Part shown: positions 25,581 to 33,909 of the stretch, one piece after another
Position numbering within the stretch: position 1 is the first letter of the stretch
How the letters are laid out: each line of letters begins with the position of its first letter
Source of the DNA: Edaphobacter modestus
GTDB lineage: Bacteria > Acidobacteriota > Terriglobia > Terriglobales > Acidobacteriaceae
Length of the DNA: 64,000 nucleotides
Reading direction: 5' to 3'
NCBI RefSeq assembly: GCF_004217555.1
Contig: NZ_SHKW01000001.1
Coordinates: 2,356,001 to 2,420,000, forward strand
Notes under the pieces: generated by a model
What the model saw: the letters and a program-made list of their open reading frames with translations, nothing else
Told to the model about the DNA's origin: nothing
The model's database searches: none
Position numbers and translations under genes: made by a program

Positions 25581-26444
25581 ATGAAGCTTGGTGCCAGTTG
25601 GATTAAGAAGGGACTCTTGCTCGTTACCGGAACGCTCGGTCTTGCATTTGCTGTTCAAACCGGCGCGCAGGTCCAGACGGCAACAACGACGACGGCGGGC
25701 GAAACCCGCTACAACGTTACGGTCAACCGCGGCGAAGTTTACGCTGTGAACGGTAACGATTTGATCGTGAAAATGGAAGATGGCACTTTCCGGCATTTTC
25801 CGGATGTCCCGGAGTCTGCCCGAGCCACGGTTGATGGGAAACAGCTTGGCGTCCACGACTTGAAGCCGGGCATGAAGCTCCAGCGTACGATCACTACGAC
25901 AGAAACTCCTATGATCGTCACCACAATCCAGACCGTGACAGGCAAGGTCTGGCATGTCAATCCGCCAAGGTCAGTGATCCTGACACTGGAAGACAACACC
26001 AACCAGGAGTTCAAGATCCCTAAGAATCAAAAATTCAACGTCGACGGCCAAATGGTCGACGCTTTCGCCTTGAGGAAGGGTATGAAGGTGTCGGCGACGA
26101 AGATTGTGGAAGTTCCGACAGTGGTTTTGGCGCAGGAGCAGAGTGTGACTGGCACGACGCCCCAAGCGGCGCCGCAAAAGGGTGCGGCGCCCGCCGCGCC
26201 TCCGAAGCAGGTCGCGACGAAGCCACAGCCTGTTACTGGCACGATTCCGCCCTCTCCGCCACCCGATGCTCCTTTGCTCGTTGCCGCGGGAGAGCCCACC
26301 CCTGTCCCGGCGGAAGCGGAAACACCCGCTGCCCCTGCCGAACCACCTGCGGAGAAACGAAGCTACCTTCCCTGGATTGGTCTAGCCGTGCTTCTGGTTG
26401 TAATTTTGTTCGTTGTCAGAATGCGCTCAAAGCCCAGCAAGTAG
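25581..26444 (+). CDS. exported, membrane-anchored protein with an internal duplication; function unknown
   Basis: 287 residues with a strong ribosome-binding site (ACGGAGGATAGACC). A signal peptide (about 1-30) is followed by two copies, at 51-105 and 121-175, of a beta-rich unit of about 55 residues. The first runs GEVYAVNGNDLIVKMEDGT ... VDGKQLGVHDLKPGMKL; the second GKVWHVNPPRSVILTLEDNT ... VDGQMVDAFALRKGMKV. A Pro/Ala-rich linker (about 190-260), one membrane helix (WIGLAVLLVVILFVV) and a basic tail (RMRSKPSK) follow. The layout, with YLPWIG before the helix, recalls cell-surface anchoring signals, though no sortase was seen. I do not recognise a named family with certainty. Confidence 0.75.
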   Translation: MKLGASWIKKGLLLVTGTLGLAFAVQTGAQVQTATTTTAGETRYNVTVNRGEVYAVNGNDLIVKMEDGTFRHFPDVPESARATVDGKQLGVHDLKPGMKLQRTITTTETPMIVTTIQTVTGKVWHVNPPRSVILTLEDNTNQEFKIPKNQKFNVDGQMVDAFALRKGMKVSATKIVEVPTVVLAQEQSVTGTTPQAAPQKGAAPAAPPKQVATKPQPVTGTIPPSPPPDAPLLVAAGEPTPVPAEAETPAAPAEPPAEKRSYLPWIGLAVLLVVILFVVRMRSKPSK

Positions 26445-26479
26445 GGATGATCCAGGCTCAATTCGATGACTTTGATCAG

Positions 26480-26509
26480 GCACGAAGCCGTTGGACAACA
26501 GCTTCGTGC
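26480..26509. other. hairpin after the anchored-protein gene
   Basis: GCACGAAGC (26480-26488) and GCTTCGTGC (26501-26509) form a perfect 9-bp stem with a 12-base loop. It lies 35 bases after the upstream stop and lacks a U-run, so it is a weak terminator candidate. Confidence 0.45.
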
Positions 26510-26518
26510 TCACCTTGC

Positions 26519-26707
26519 CTATTTCTCGGCCCAGTCCGAATCCCACCCGTGAGTCCCACCCTGCCTCCACTGCTCGGGGACGTCATGTACTTCAACGGGT
26601 GCTAATACCTCTTCCCAGACACACAACAAGTCCTGCACTCGCCCGACTTCTGAGGCCGGCCGCGGAGCCTCGTCAACTTCGATAAGTGAATTGCCTGTAC
26701 TCACCAT
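26519..26707 (-). CDS. small hypothetical protein or gene remnant
   Basis: A 62-residue acidic, Trp-rich frame: VSTGNSLIEVDEAPRPASEV at the start, then a helical LLCVWEEVLAPVEVHDVPEQ and the C-terminal GGTHGWDSDWAEK. Codon use looks coding (many G-starting codons, few rare ones). ACGGAAAA lies upstream of the ATG at 26707. No family is recognised. It may equally be the tail of a decayed larger gene. The rest of the 26445-26809 gap shows nothing definite. Confidence 0.3.
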   Translation of the reverse strand: MVSTGNSLIEVDEAPRPASEVGRVQDLLCVWEEVLAPVEVHDVPEQWRQGGTHGWDSDWAEK

Positions 26708-26809
26708 TTGAATTCTTTTTCCGTCACAGCAACTGGCCGATCTCAAGACAAGAGGGGTGGGAGTACGCAGCCTGGGGATGTACTGTCACCGGACGGAGCA
26801 GAAAGAACG

Positions 26810-27349
26810 CTATTGCGGTGCCGCTGAACCAATCTCGTATTCACTTTGCACTAGGCCGCCGTTATAGCTGCGGGTTCCAGCGTGATGAAGCTTGATGTCG
26901 CTCGGCAAGTGGCCAAATAACGGGATGCCCGCTCCAATCAGCACTGGCACGCGGGTGATCACTAACCGATCGATTAGCCCGGCGCCGAGGAATCCTTGAA
27001 TGGTAATGCCGCCATCTATGTAAGCATGTTTGCATCCGCGAGACTCAAGCTGCGCAACGATTTCGGTCGGTTTGCCCGACGTCTGTTCGACTAACCCACC
27101 CGTGGTTGGTGACAAATCAAGTGGCCGGTGGCTCAGGACAATCACACGCTTCTCGCCGTAAAGCGCTAGGTGTCCGAGTTTCAGCACGACATCGAAAGTC
27201 CTGCGGCCGATCACGACTACATCGACGCTGGCGAGGAATTCCTTGAACCCGTGAGGCTCCTGTTCGCCGGTTTCCAAGAAGTCGAGCGTGTCGTCTGGGC
27301 GAGCCAGAAAGCCATCGACGCTCACTCCGCAGAAGACGGAGAGTTTCAT
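26810..27349 (-). CDS. dihydrofolate reductase family protein (RibD C-terminal-like)
   Basis: 179 residues of the bacterial DHFR/RibD-C superfamily. It starts KLSVFCGVSVDGFLARPDD, has the nucleotide-binding segment VDVVVIGRRTFDVVLKLG, and later GCKHAYIDGGITIQGFLGAGLIDRLVITRVPVLIGAGIPLF, the typical NADPH-binding half. These small reductases (YyaP/YwjB type) are common in accessory regions and their substrates are unknown; they are not the housekeeping folate enzyme. It is a single gene between poorly coding gaps. Confidence 0.85.
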   Translation of the reverse strand: MKLSVFCGVSVDGFLARPDDTLDFLETGEQEPHGFKEFLASVDVVVIGRRTFDVVLKLGHLALYGEKRVIVLSHRPLDLSPTTGGLVEQTSGKPTEIVAQLESRGCKHAYIDGGITIQGFLGAGLIDRLVITRVPVLIGAGIPLFGHLPSDIKLHHAGTRSYNGGLVQSEYEIGSAAPQ

Positions 27350-27805
27350 GGCGACCCTCCTGATTTCACATTAGTTTAATGATCCAGTGTGCTTTGGGCA
27401 AGGAATCCGGATTGAGGGCTGTTGCCCTGACGCGATAGAGACGAGCCGGTGTGAGCCACCCTATTTTGTCTCTCATCGGGTATATTTCTCAATGGTCAAA
27501 TCTTCTTCTCGGCACTCTTGGTTGATGCCAAATCGCCGAGTCGCTCATCGAGGCGGCGATTAATACTGGTATGTCAGCTTGCGTTTACAAATCCGTTTGG
27601 CTGCCAACGGAAGCTCGAATGTGTTCTTTACAGGGTCGGCGTCGCTTCGACTTCCTTGACACGCCTGATAGCATTAAATCAGCCAAGTAGAGCCCGGCCC
27701 ACGCCGGGCCTTCTCGTTTAAACCGGGGAACAGGAACGGGCGGTCTGGACTCATGTCTCCTGTTTTGAATATTTTGCATACTTTAGTATGGGGAGGGATC
27801 ACACT
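27350..27805. other. 456-base gap with one terminator-like hairpin
   Basis: No convincing gene. GCCCGGC (27692-27698) and GCCGGGC (27703-27709) form a 7-bp G/C stem followed by CTTCTCGTTT, a possible terminator on the plus strand with no visible gene to terminate. The last bases contain GGGAGGG, the ribosome-binding site of the M24 peptidase. Confidence 0.4.
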
Positions 27806-29014
27806 ATGTCGCAGACCGTCGCCGAGACATCGACCAGCAGGACGATGGACCTCTCAGCCATCCAGACCGCACTCCGGGAAAATAAAATCGACGGCTGGCT
27901 GTTCTATGACCATCACTACCGCGATCCTCTGGCCTACCGGATTCTCGGCCTGGGCGAAGGCCTGCATGTGACACGTCGATGGTTCTACTTCCTCCCGGCG
28001 AATGGCGAGCCGAAAAAACTCGTGCATCGGATCGAATCTGGGCGGCTCGATTCCCTTCCCGGGACAAAGACGGTGTATTCGTCCTGGCAGGAGCTGGAGG
28101 CACAGGTCGCTGGGCTGACGGCCGGGGCGACGAAGATCGCGATGCAGTACTCGCCGCGCAACGCGATCATGTATGTCTCGATGGTGGATGCGGGCACGGT
28201 GGAGATGGTGCGCGGGCTGGGCAAAGAAGTGGTCAGCTCGGCGGATCTGGTGAGCCAGTTTGAGGCGGTGCTGAACGACGAGCAGATTACGACCCACTAT
28301 GTGGCGCAACAAAAGATCGATGCAGTACTGGAAGCTGGGTGGCAGGAGATTGGCCGGCGGACGCGGGCGGGTGGGACGCATGAGTTTGCCATGGTTGAGT
28401 TTCTCTCGGAGGCGATGGGCCGCGAAGGGATGGTGTGGGAGCATGGGCCGAATGTGAGCGCGGGGGCGAACTCGGCGGATTCGCACTATGAGCCGACGGC
28501 AGCCAACTCAAAGCCGATCCGGAAGGGCGATTTCGTATTGATCGATATCTGGGGCAAGTTGAATCGCCCGGATGCCTGCTACTACGACATTACGTGGACG
28601 GGGGTTGTGGATAGGGAGCCGACGCCGCGGGAGCAGATGGTCTTCGAAACGGTTCGCGACGCCCGGGATGCTGCTGTGAAGGTTGTGCGAGAGGCTTTTG
28701 CAGCCCGGACGCCTATAGCTGGATGGCAGGCCGACGATGCGGCGCGAGATGTGATTGCGCGGGCGGCCTTTGGGGAGTGGTTTACGCACAGGACGGGGCA
28801 CAACATTGGGACGGAGCTACACGGCAATGGTGCAAATCTCGACAACCTGGAGACCCATGACGAACGGTTGATCCTGCCGAAGACCTGCTTTTCCGTAGAG
28901 CCTGGGCTGTACTTTCCAGGGGAGTTCGGGGTGCGGAGCGAAGTGGATATGATTGCCGTGCCAGGCCGAGCAGAGGTGACCGGCAGGGTGCAACGAGAGC
29001 TGGTCCGGATCTAG
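27806..29014 (+). CDS. M24 family metallopeptidase (Xaa-Pro aminopeptidase-like)
   Basis: About 402 residues. An N-terminal creatinase-type domain (about 1-180, ENKIDGWLFYDHHYRDP) precedes a pita-bread peptidase domain with the five metal ligands in order: Asp in VLIDIWG, Asp in YYDITW, His in HRTGHNIG, Glu in FSVEPGLY and Glu in VRSEVDM. The family hydrolyses Xaa-Pro peptide bonds or related dipeptides. The ATG at 27806 is chosen because GGGAGGG lies eight bases upstream; an ATG at 27788 precedes that site. Two small membrane-protein genes follow on the same strand. Confidence 0.9.
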   Translation: MSQTVAETSTSRTMDLSAIQTALRENKIDGWLFYDHHYRDPLAYRILGLGEGLHVTRRWFYFLPANGEPKKLVHRIESGRLDSLPGTKTVYSSWQELEAQVAGLTAGATKIAMQYSPRNAIMYVSMVDAGTVEMVRGLGKEVVSSADLVSQFEAVLNDEQITTHYVAQQKIDAVLEAGWQEIGRRTRAGGTHEFAMVEFLSEAMGREGMVWEHGPNVSAGANSADSHYEPTAANSKPIRKGDFVLIDIWGKLNRPDACYYDITWTGVVDREPTPREQMVFETVRDARDAAVKVVREAFAARTPIAGWQADDAARDVIARAAFGEWFTHRTGHNIGTELHGNGANLDNLETHDERLILPKTCFSVEPGLYFPGEFGVRSEVDMIAVPGRAEVTGRVQRELVRI

Positions 29015-29060
29015 GGATTGGGAAGATGCTGACGGTTTCGTACTGGTATGATGAGGTGAG

Positions 29061-29477
29061 ATGACGACGAACGTTCAGGCGTCGGCCCGGGCCGCGCAGA
29101 AGACAACGACTCTGCCGCCAGCGCTCATTTTGATTGCGGGATGGCTGATTCCAGGTGCAGGACATTTTCTGCTGAAGAAGTGGATTCGAGGGTTGTTGCT
29201 GTTCGTCTCCATCGTGGCGATGTTCGGGATCGGCCTGGCCTTGAAGGGTAAGGTTTACGGACCCAACACCGCGGAGCTGCTGGACATGCTGAACTTCGCG
29301 GGCGATCTGGGAGCGGGGCTGCTCTATGTGCTCGCGCGGGTCTTCGACCTGGGGCAGGCGGCGGTGCAGATTGCGGTTGCGGACTACGGTACAAAGTTCA
29401 TCGTCGTGGCGGGCCTGTTGAATATCATTGCCGCGGTCGATGCCCACTCGCTGGCGACAGGGAGGAAGGCGTCGTGA
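29061..29477 (+). CDS. small multi-pass membrane protein, function unknown
   Basis: 138 residues with about four hydrophobic segments: LILIAGWLIPGAGHFLL, IRGLLLFVSIVAMFGIGLAL, GDLGAGLLYVLARVF and FIVVAGLLNIIAAVDAHSL. The WLIPGAGHF turn resembles that of TM2- and DUF6677-like proteins common in Acidobacteriota. The gene starts 46 bases after the M24 peptidase and overlaps the next small gene by four bases. No catalytic motif is visible. Confidence 0.75.
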   Translation: MTTNVQASARAAQKTTTLPPALILIAGWLIPGAGHFLLKKWIRGLLLFVSIVAMFGIGLALKGKVYGPNTAELLDMLNFAGDLGAGLLYVLARVFDLGQAAVQIAVADYGTKFIVVAGLLNIIAAVDAHSLATGRKAS

Positions 29478-29650
29478 CGATCTCGCACTTTGGAGCGGTG
29501 CTGCTCTTCTCGCTGTTTACCTCGGTCGTCTTCGGGATCACCCAACGGTCGGAGCCGAAGATGATGATTCGCTTTGGAGCCTTCTGCTTCTCCATTTTCG
29601 TGGGCGGAACGATTGCGGTCAGCTGGCTGATGTGGCTGATCAAGCACTAG
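29474..29650 (+). CDS. 58-residue two-helix membrane protein
   Basis: The GTG start lies in GTGA, overlapping the TGA of the previous gene, which is strong evidence of translational coupling. The sequence runs TISHFGAVLLFSLFTSVVFG, then ITQRSEPKMMIRFG and a second helix FCFSIFVGGTIAVSWLMWLI, ending KH. Two membrane helices are joined by a charged loop. The function is unknown; it probably acts with its upstream neighbour. Confidence 0.7.
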   Translation: MTISHFGAVLLFSLFTSVVFGITQRSEPKMMIRFGAFCFSIFVGGTIAVSWLMWLIKH

Positions 29651-29695
29651 AGCGTCACTCAGGCGAGTGAAAAGAGCCTGGGACCTCTATACCTT

Positions 29696-29989
29696 CTAAA
29701 TCTTTGCAAGCCGATCAAGATACGCGGTGAGAACATCGCGGCGGAGGGTGTAGTTGACGAACTTCCCTTCCCGCTCCGAGTCGACCAGCCCGGCATTTTC
29801 AAGCTCTTTCATGTGGTGCGACAGGGTTGGCGCAGTGACGGGGATACACTCGCGAATGTCGCTGCAGGCGCATTGTCTCCCGGCACGACCGAGTTTCTCA
29901 AGAATCTCGTAGCGTCGTGGATCCGCAAGGGCCTTCGCGATGAGAGTGAACTGGCGATTCGTAAGCGAGATGGATTTGTTGGCCGTCAC
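29696..29989 (-). CDS. ArsR family winged-helix regulator
   Basis: 97 residues from a GTG at 29989. Helices ISLTNRQFTLIAKALADPRR and YEILEKLGRAGR are followed by a recognition helix (VTAPTLSHHMKELENAGLV) and a wing (DSEREGKFVNYTLRRD). Cysteines in QCACSDIREC fall near the position of the ArsR/SmtB metal-binding helix (compare ELCVCDL), so metal or metalloid sensing is possible but not shown. The frame is open back to an ATG at 30070, but that codon lies in the loop of the superoperon terminator, so the shorter form is preferred. No target gene is obvious nearby. Confidence 0.75.
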   Translation of the reverse strand: MTANKSISLTNRQFTLIAKALADPRRYEILEKLGRAGRQCACSDIRECIPVTAPTLSHHMKELENAGLVDSEREGKFVNYTLRRDVLTAYLDRLAKI

Positions 29990-30057
29990 AGCTTCTAATG
30001 TATCGAATCCGTGTATCGACTTGTCTTCCGAAGTGCGAGTTGCAGGATGAAAAGAGA

Positions 30058-30083
30058 AAAGGCGCACCATGCGGTGCGCCTTT
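30058..30083. terminator. terminator of the ribosomal superoperon
   Basis: AAAGGCGCACC (30058-30068) and GGTGCGCCTTT (30073-30083) form a perfect 11-bp stem with loop ATGC. On the minus strand the right-hand arm ends GCGCCTTTTCTCTTTT, a proper U-rich tail, 21 bases beyond the rplQ stop. Confidence 0.9.
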
Positions 30084-30103
30084 CTGTACTGAGTGGGTGG
30101 AGC

Positions 30104-30580
30104 TTAGGATTGCTGGCCTTCTTCTCCGGCCGGGGGATTCTGCTCCTCTAGCTGCTTCTGGAGCTCCTCACGCTTTTTCGTGCGGGCTTCGGCGCGCTTC
30201 TGCGCCTTCTCGTTGAGCTCCTGCTCGGCGCCGAGCAGCTCGATGAAGGCCATCTCGGCAGCATCGCCCTTGCGGGCTCCGGTGCGGGTCACGCGCGTGT
30301 AGCCACCGTTGCGCGCGCCGTAGCGGGGAGCGACGACGGCAAAGAGGCGGTCAACGGACTCAGGGGTCATCAGATATGCGGCAGCCTGACGGCGGGCATG
30401 CACATCGCCGCGCTTGCCGAGGGTGATCATGCGCTCGACAAGAGGCTTGGAGGCCTTGGCCTTGGTGATGGTGGTCTCGATGCGGTCCATCAGAATGATG
30501 GAGGTGACGAGGTTGCGCAGCGTGGCGCGGCGGTGGCTGGTGTTACGTCCTAGTTTGTATCCTGCATTGCGATGGCGCAT
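30104..30580 (-). CDS. rplQ: 50S ribosomal protein L17
   Basis: 158 residues. The start RHRNAGYKLGRNTSHRRATL is the L17 signature, and TITKAKASKPLVERMITLGKRGD follows. The last ~35 residues are an extra charged Glu/Lys/Gln coiled-coil-like tail beyond the usual ~120-residue protein. The ATG at 30580 has AAGGAG seven bases upstream. It is the last gene of the superoperon. Confidence 0.96.
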   Translation of the reverse strand: MRHRNAGYKLGRNTSHRRATLRNLVTSIILMDRIETTITKAKASKPLVERMITLGKRGDVHARRQAAAYLMTPESVDRLFAVVAPRYGARNGGYTRVTRTGARKGDAAEMAFIELLGAEQELNEKAQKRAEARTKKREELQKQLEEQNPPAGEEGQQS

Positions 30581-30592
30581 GATGATCTCCTT

Positions 30593-30616
30593 CGGTTTGA
30601 GCTTCCGTTCAAACCG
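30593..30616 (-). other. hairpin in the rpoA-rplQ spacer
   Basis: CGGTTTGA (30593-30600) and TCAAACCG (30609-30616) form a perfect 8-bp stem directly before the rplQ ribosome-binding site. It may influence rplQ translation or RNA processing. Confidence 0.45.
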
Positions 30617-30682
30617 GAATTTCCGGGTTGTGCGTTGGGATGGGAGCAGGTAGTAGTTCCCTGCCCCCATCTGTTGCGGGTT

Positions 30683-31780
30683 TTAGAAGTTATCGGTCTC
30701 GGCGGGGAGGTTGAGGTCATCGTCCTCGTCCTCCTCGTCGTCGTCGTCATCGAAGTGACCGAAGCTGGCGGCGAGAGTGGCAGCCGGAAGGACGGAGGTC
30801 GGTCCGGGCTGCGGGTTGCCGTTTTCGTCGATCTTCATGCCGAGCGACAGGCCCATCTGCGCGAGGATCTCCTTGATCTCGTTCAGGGACTTGCGGCCGA
30901 AGTTCTTGGTCTTCAGCATCTCGGCCTCGGTCTTCTGAATCAGCTCACCGATGGTCGCGATGTTGGCGTTCTTGAGGCAGTTATAGCTGCGAACCGAGAG
31001 CTCAAGCTCTTCAACGGAGCGATTGAGGTTCTCGTTGCGGATTGCAGGACCGTCGTGGGCTCCGTCCTGACCAGCCTCCATCTCCTCCTCGAAGTTGATG
31101 AAGATGGTCATGTGATCCTTCAGCAACTTGGCCGAGAGGCCGAGCGCATCTGCGGGAGTGACCGTGCCGTTGGTCCAGATCTCGAGCGTGAGCTTGTCAT
31201 AGTCGGTGATCTGACCGAGACGAGCGGCCTCGACGAGGTAGTTGACCTTGCGGACAGGCGAGTGGACGCTGTCGACCGGGATGAAGCCGAGGCCAAGATC
31301 GGCGTCGAAGTTCTTGTCGGCCGAGATGTAGCCACGGCCGCGCTTGAGGCGCATCTCCATGTCGATCTTGCCGCCCTCGGAGATGGTGCAGATGTAGACG
31401 TCCTTGTCGAGGATCTCGACGTCGCCGTCGGCCTCGATGGAGCCGGAGGTGACGACACCGGCTGCGTCGGAGCGCAGGTAGAGAGCCTTGGGACCTTCGC
31501 CATTCAGCTTGAACGGAATCTGCTTGAGGTTGAGGATGATGTCGGTCGCGTCCTCAACGACGCCGGCGATGGACTGGAACTCGTGCAGTACGCCTTCGAT
31601 GCGGACCGCGGTAACAGCCGCGCCCTCGATGGACGAGAGCAAGGTGCGGCGAAGGGCATTGCCGATGGTGGTACCGAAGCCGCGCTCAAAGGGCTGGGCA
31701 CTGAACTTGCCGTACTTTTCGGTGAGAGACTCGCCGTCGACTGCGAGGCGCTTGGGCTTTTGGAATCCTCTCCAAAGCAT
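30683..31780 (-). CDS. rpoA: RNA polymerase alpha subunit
   Basis: 365 residues. The alpha N-terminal domain drives dimerisation and assembly ([36 protein letters not shown]). The C-terminal domain (about 265-330, [20 protein letters not shown] and [17 protein letters not shown]) contacts UP elements and activators. The protein then continues with a linker and a highly acidic tail of about 20 residues ([20 protein letters not shown]), longer than in E. coli (329 residues). AAGGAG precedes the ATG. Confidence 0.97.
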   Translation of the reverse strand: MLWRGFQKPKRLAVDGESLTEKYGKFSAQPFERGFGTTIGNALRRTLLSSIEGAAVTAVRIEGVLHEFQSIAGVVEDATDIILNLKQIPFKLNGEGPKALYLRSDAAGVVTSGSIEADGDVEILDKDVYICTISEGGKIDMEMRLKRGRGYISADKNFDADLGLGFIPVDSVHSPVRKVNYLVEAARLGQITDYDKLTLEIWTNGTVTPADALGLSAKLLKDHMTIFINFEEEMEAGQDGAHDGPAIRNENLNRSVEELELSVRSYNCLKNANIATIGELIQKTEAEMLKTKNFGRKSLNEIKEILAQMGLSLGMKIDENGNPQPGPTSVLPAATLAASFGHFDDDDDEEDEDDDLNLPAETDNF

Positions 31781-31896
31781 GTGTTTTCTCCTTTTCCGTC
31801 CTAGCCGCGAGGCATTCTGCGGTCTGGCGGGTGGTGCGGTTGCGTATTCAGTTTTGGGATTCGCTGAGTCCTCGGCAGAACCGGAGACTTACAACG

Positions 31897-31942
31897 TTGC
31901 TGCCGTTCCCACTCGATGTTGGCTGAGCGACAACGGCAGCAA
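31897..31942 (-). promoter_or_regulatory. large inverted repeat in the rpsD-rpoA spacer
   Basis: TTGCTGCCGTT (31897-31907) and AACGGCAGCAA (31932-31942) are a perfect 11-bp inverted repeat with a 24-base loop, starting seven bases after the rpsD stop on the transcript. S4, encoded just upstream, is the classical autoregulator of the alpha operon, so this is a candidate mRNA structure for setting S4 versus alpha-subunit output. That role is inference. Confidence 0.5.
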
Positions 31943-31949
31943 AGATTGA

Positions 31950-32582
31950 TTACTTGCTGTAAAGTTCGACGATCAGCTGCTCGTTGACCGGCAGGTTGAC
32001 ATCTTCGCGCTTCGGCAGAGAGAGAACCTTGCCCGAAAGGTTGTCGCGGTTGATGTCGAGCCAGGTAACAGAACGCTGACCGCTGGCGAAGTTCTTCGCC
32101 TCCTCGAGGAGGGTTATGGACTTCGAAGCCTCGCGGATCGCGATCTCGTCGCCAACCTTGCACTGGAAGGACGGGATGTTGACCTTGCGGCCGTTGACCT
32201 GAACGTGGCCGTGGCGGACGAGCTGACGGGCCTGACGGCGGCTCTGCGCGAAGCCAAGGCGGTAGGCTACGTTGTCCAGGCGGGTCTCAAGCTGCTGGAG
32301 CAGGAGTTCGCCGGTAACGCCGGTCTTGTTCGAAGCCTTCTCGTAGTAGGCGCGAAATTGCGTCTCGAGGGTGAAGTAGATGCGCTTGGCCTTCTGCTTC
32401 TCACGGAGCTGCAGACCGTAGCCTACGACCTTCTTCTGCTTCTTGGATTGGCCGTGCTGGCCGGGGGGAAAGTTGCGCTTCTCAACGGGGCACTTTTCGG
32501 TGAAGCACTTGGCTCCCTTGAGGAACAGCTTGGTACCGTCGCGGCGGCAGAGGCGGCAGACGGGTCCGGTATAACGTGCCAT
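31950..32582 (-). CDS. rpsD: 30S ribosomal protein S4 (zinc-binding form)
   Basis: 210 residues. The N-terminus has four Cys (C9, C12, C26, C31 in CRLCRRDG and AKCFTEKC), the zinc-binding C+ type. An S4 RNA-binding domain (about 95-155, [20 protein letters not shown]) follows. S4 nucleates 30S assembly and in many bacteria represses the alpha operon. Confidence 0.97.
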   Translation of the reverse strand: MARYTGPVCRLCRRDGTKLFLKGAKCFTEKCPVEKRNFPPGQHGQSKKQKKVVGYGLQLREKQKAKRIYFTLETQFRAYYEKASNKTGVTGELLLQQLETRLDNVAYRLGFAQSRRQARQLVRHGHVQVNGRKVNIPSFQCKVGDEIAIREASKSITLLEEAKNFASGQRSVTWLDINRDNLSGKVLSLPKREDVNLPVNEQLIVELYSK

Positions 32583-32658
32583 GACTTTCTATCTCCTGAC
32601 TTCGGGTGTCGATCGCTTTACGCGCTGGCAGCGCTTCATCACGATCCGGTTAGCAAGT

Positions 32659-32684
32659 CCGCGGGAGCGCCAGGGCTCCCGCGG
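32659..32684 (-). other. strong hairpin in the rpsK-rpsD spacer
   Basis: CCGCGGGAGC (32659-32668) and GCTCCCGCGG (32675-32684) form a perfect, G/C-rich 10-bp stem with a 6-base loop in the 119-base spacer ahead of rpsD. On the transcript it is not followed by a U-run, so processing or translational control is more likely than termination. Confidence 0.5.
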
Positions 32685-32701
32685 AAAAAGGTTGAAAAGG
32701 G

Positions 32702-33121
32702 TTATACGCGGCGGCGCTTGGGAGGACGGCAGCCGTTGTGCGGAATCGGCGTAACATCGCGGATCGAGCGAACCTCGATGCCGGCCGAAGCGAGAGCGCG
32801 GATGGCGGATTCACGACCCGAACCGGGACCGGAGACGCGCACATCGACCGAGCGAAGACCATGCTCGCGGGCGGAGTTGGCAGCGCCAACGGCAGCCTGC
32901 TGTGCGGCAAACGGGGTTCCCTTGCGGGAGCCACGGAAGCCGAGCGAACCCGAACTCTTCCAGCTGAGAGTATTGCCCGTCTGGTCGGTGATGGTAACGA
33001 TGGTGTTGTTGAACGAAGCCTGGATAAAGACCAGACCGAATGGAACGTTCTTCCGCTCGCGCTTCTTGAACTTCTTGTTCTTGCCAGCCTTGCTGGCAGT
33101 CTTCTGCTGAGTCTTGGCCAT
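32702..33121 (-). CDS. rpsK: 30S ribosomal protein S11
   Basis: 139 residues. Core motifs are [20 protein letters not shown], the [21 protein letters not shown] loop, and the C-terminal [18 protein letters not shown]. The N-terminal ~25 residues are Lys-rich. S11 lies on the platform next to the mRNA exit. It is three bases downstream of rpsM. Confidence 0.97.
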   Translation of the reverse strand: MAKTQQKTASKAGKNKKFKKRERKNVPFGLVFIQASFNNTIVTITDQTGNTLSWKSSGSLGFRGSRKGTPFAAQQAAVGAANSAREHGLRSVDVRVSGPGSGRESAIRALASAGIEVRSIRDVTPIPHNGCRPPKRRRV

Positions 33122-33124
33122 GGC

Positions 33125-33505
33125 TTATTTCGTCGCTTTCTTCTTACCAGCGACGGTGCCCTTACGCGGGCCTTTGCGGGTACGAGCGTTGGTGTGGGTG
33201 CGCTGGCCGCGGACGGGAAGTGAGCGGCGGTGACGAAGGCCACGGTACGACTGAATTTCAATGAGGCGCTTGATATTAAGCGAAACGTCCTTGCGGAGGT
33301 CGCCTTCGATCTGGCCTTCCTGTTCGATGACCTGACGGATGCGGTTCAGCTGGTCCTCGTCGAGCGTGGCGATCTTGACAAACGGATCGATGTCCGCCTT
33401 GGCCAGGATCTTCGCAGCGCGCGAGTCGCCGATACCGAAGATGTAGGTGAGTCCGATGCGTACCTGCTTGTTGTTGGGTACGTCGACTCCAGCAATACGT
33501 GCCAT
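33125..33505 (-). CDS. rpsM: 30S ribosomal protein S13
   Basis: 126 residues. [20 protein letters not shown] and the helix-two-turn-helix region are followed by [20 protein letters not shown] and a Lys-rich tail ([11 protein letters not shown]) that reaches the P-site tRNA. Standard length and position in the alpha section. Confidence 0.97.
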   Translation of the reverse strand: MARIAGVDVPNNKQVRIGLTYIFGIGDSRAAKILAKADIDPFVKIATLDEDQLNRIRQVIEQEGQIEGDLRKDVSLNIKRLIEIQSYRGLRHRRSLPVRGQRTHTNARTRKGPRKGTVAGKKKATK

Positions 33506-33658
33506 TGGGGTCCTTATCGTTGGGCTCCGGAAGCTTCGCCACGGAGCGGGGTTGAGGGTTTCGGCAGGTGTCCGCGGGGTTCATCGCACGCCTTTACTTC
33601 GGCGAACTAGCCCTGCGGGGGCCGAGTTGAGAGGCGAACAAGAGCTCGCCTCGGTTAG

Positions 33659-33772
33659 CTATCCCTGACGCTGCTTGTGCTTGGCATTCTCGCAGATGAC
33701 GCGAACGACACCGCGACGGTGGATCACCTTGCACTTGTCACAGATCTTCTTGACTGACGCACGAACCTTCAT
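33659..33772 (-). CDS. rpmJ: 50S ribosomal protein L36 (zinc-binding form)
   Basis: 37 residues, too short for usual length cut-offs but unmistakable: [20 protein letters not shown], then [16 protein letters not shown]. It carries the Cys-Cys-Cys-His zinc site (C11, C14, C27, H32). GAAGGA precedes the ATG at 33772. It lies between infA and rpsM, with unusually long spacers on both sides (137 and 153 bases). Confidence 0.96.
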   Translation of the reverse strand: MKVRASVKKICDKCKVIHRRGVVRVICENAKHKQRQG

Positions 33773-33909
33773 TCCTTCTCCTAAAAACAGCCTGAAGCTT
33801 TTTAGCTTCCAGCTTTCGCCAGAGGCCATCACCGCAAGCCTGATTGCCTGGGTCTTGTGTGCTCTATTTCTTCCGGAGAGCCAACGCCAGAAGCCGGAAG
33901 CTGTTTCGC

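Noticed and set aside
27518..27721. 67-codon frame between the DHFR-family and M24 genes
   Set aside because: Its end runs through a terminator-like hairpin, and the sequence shows no domain or start signal.
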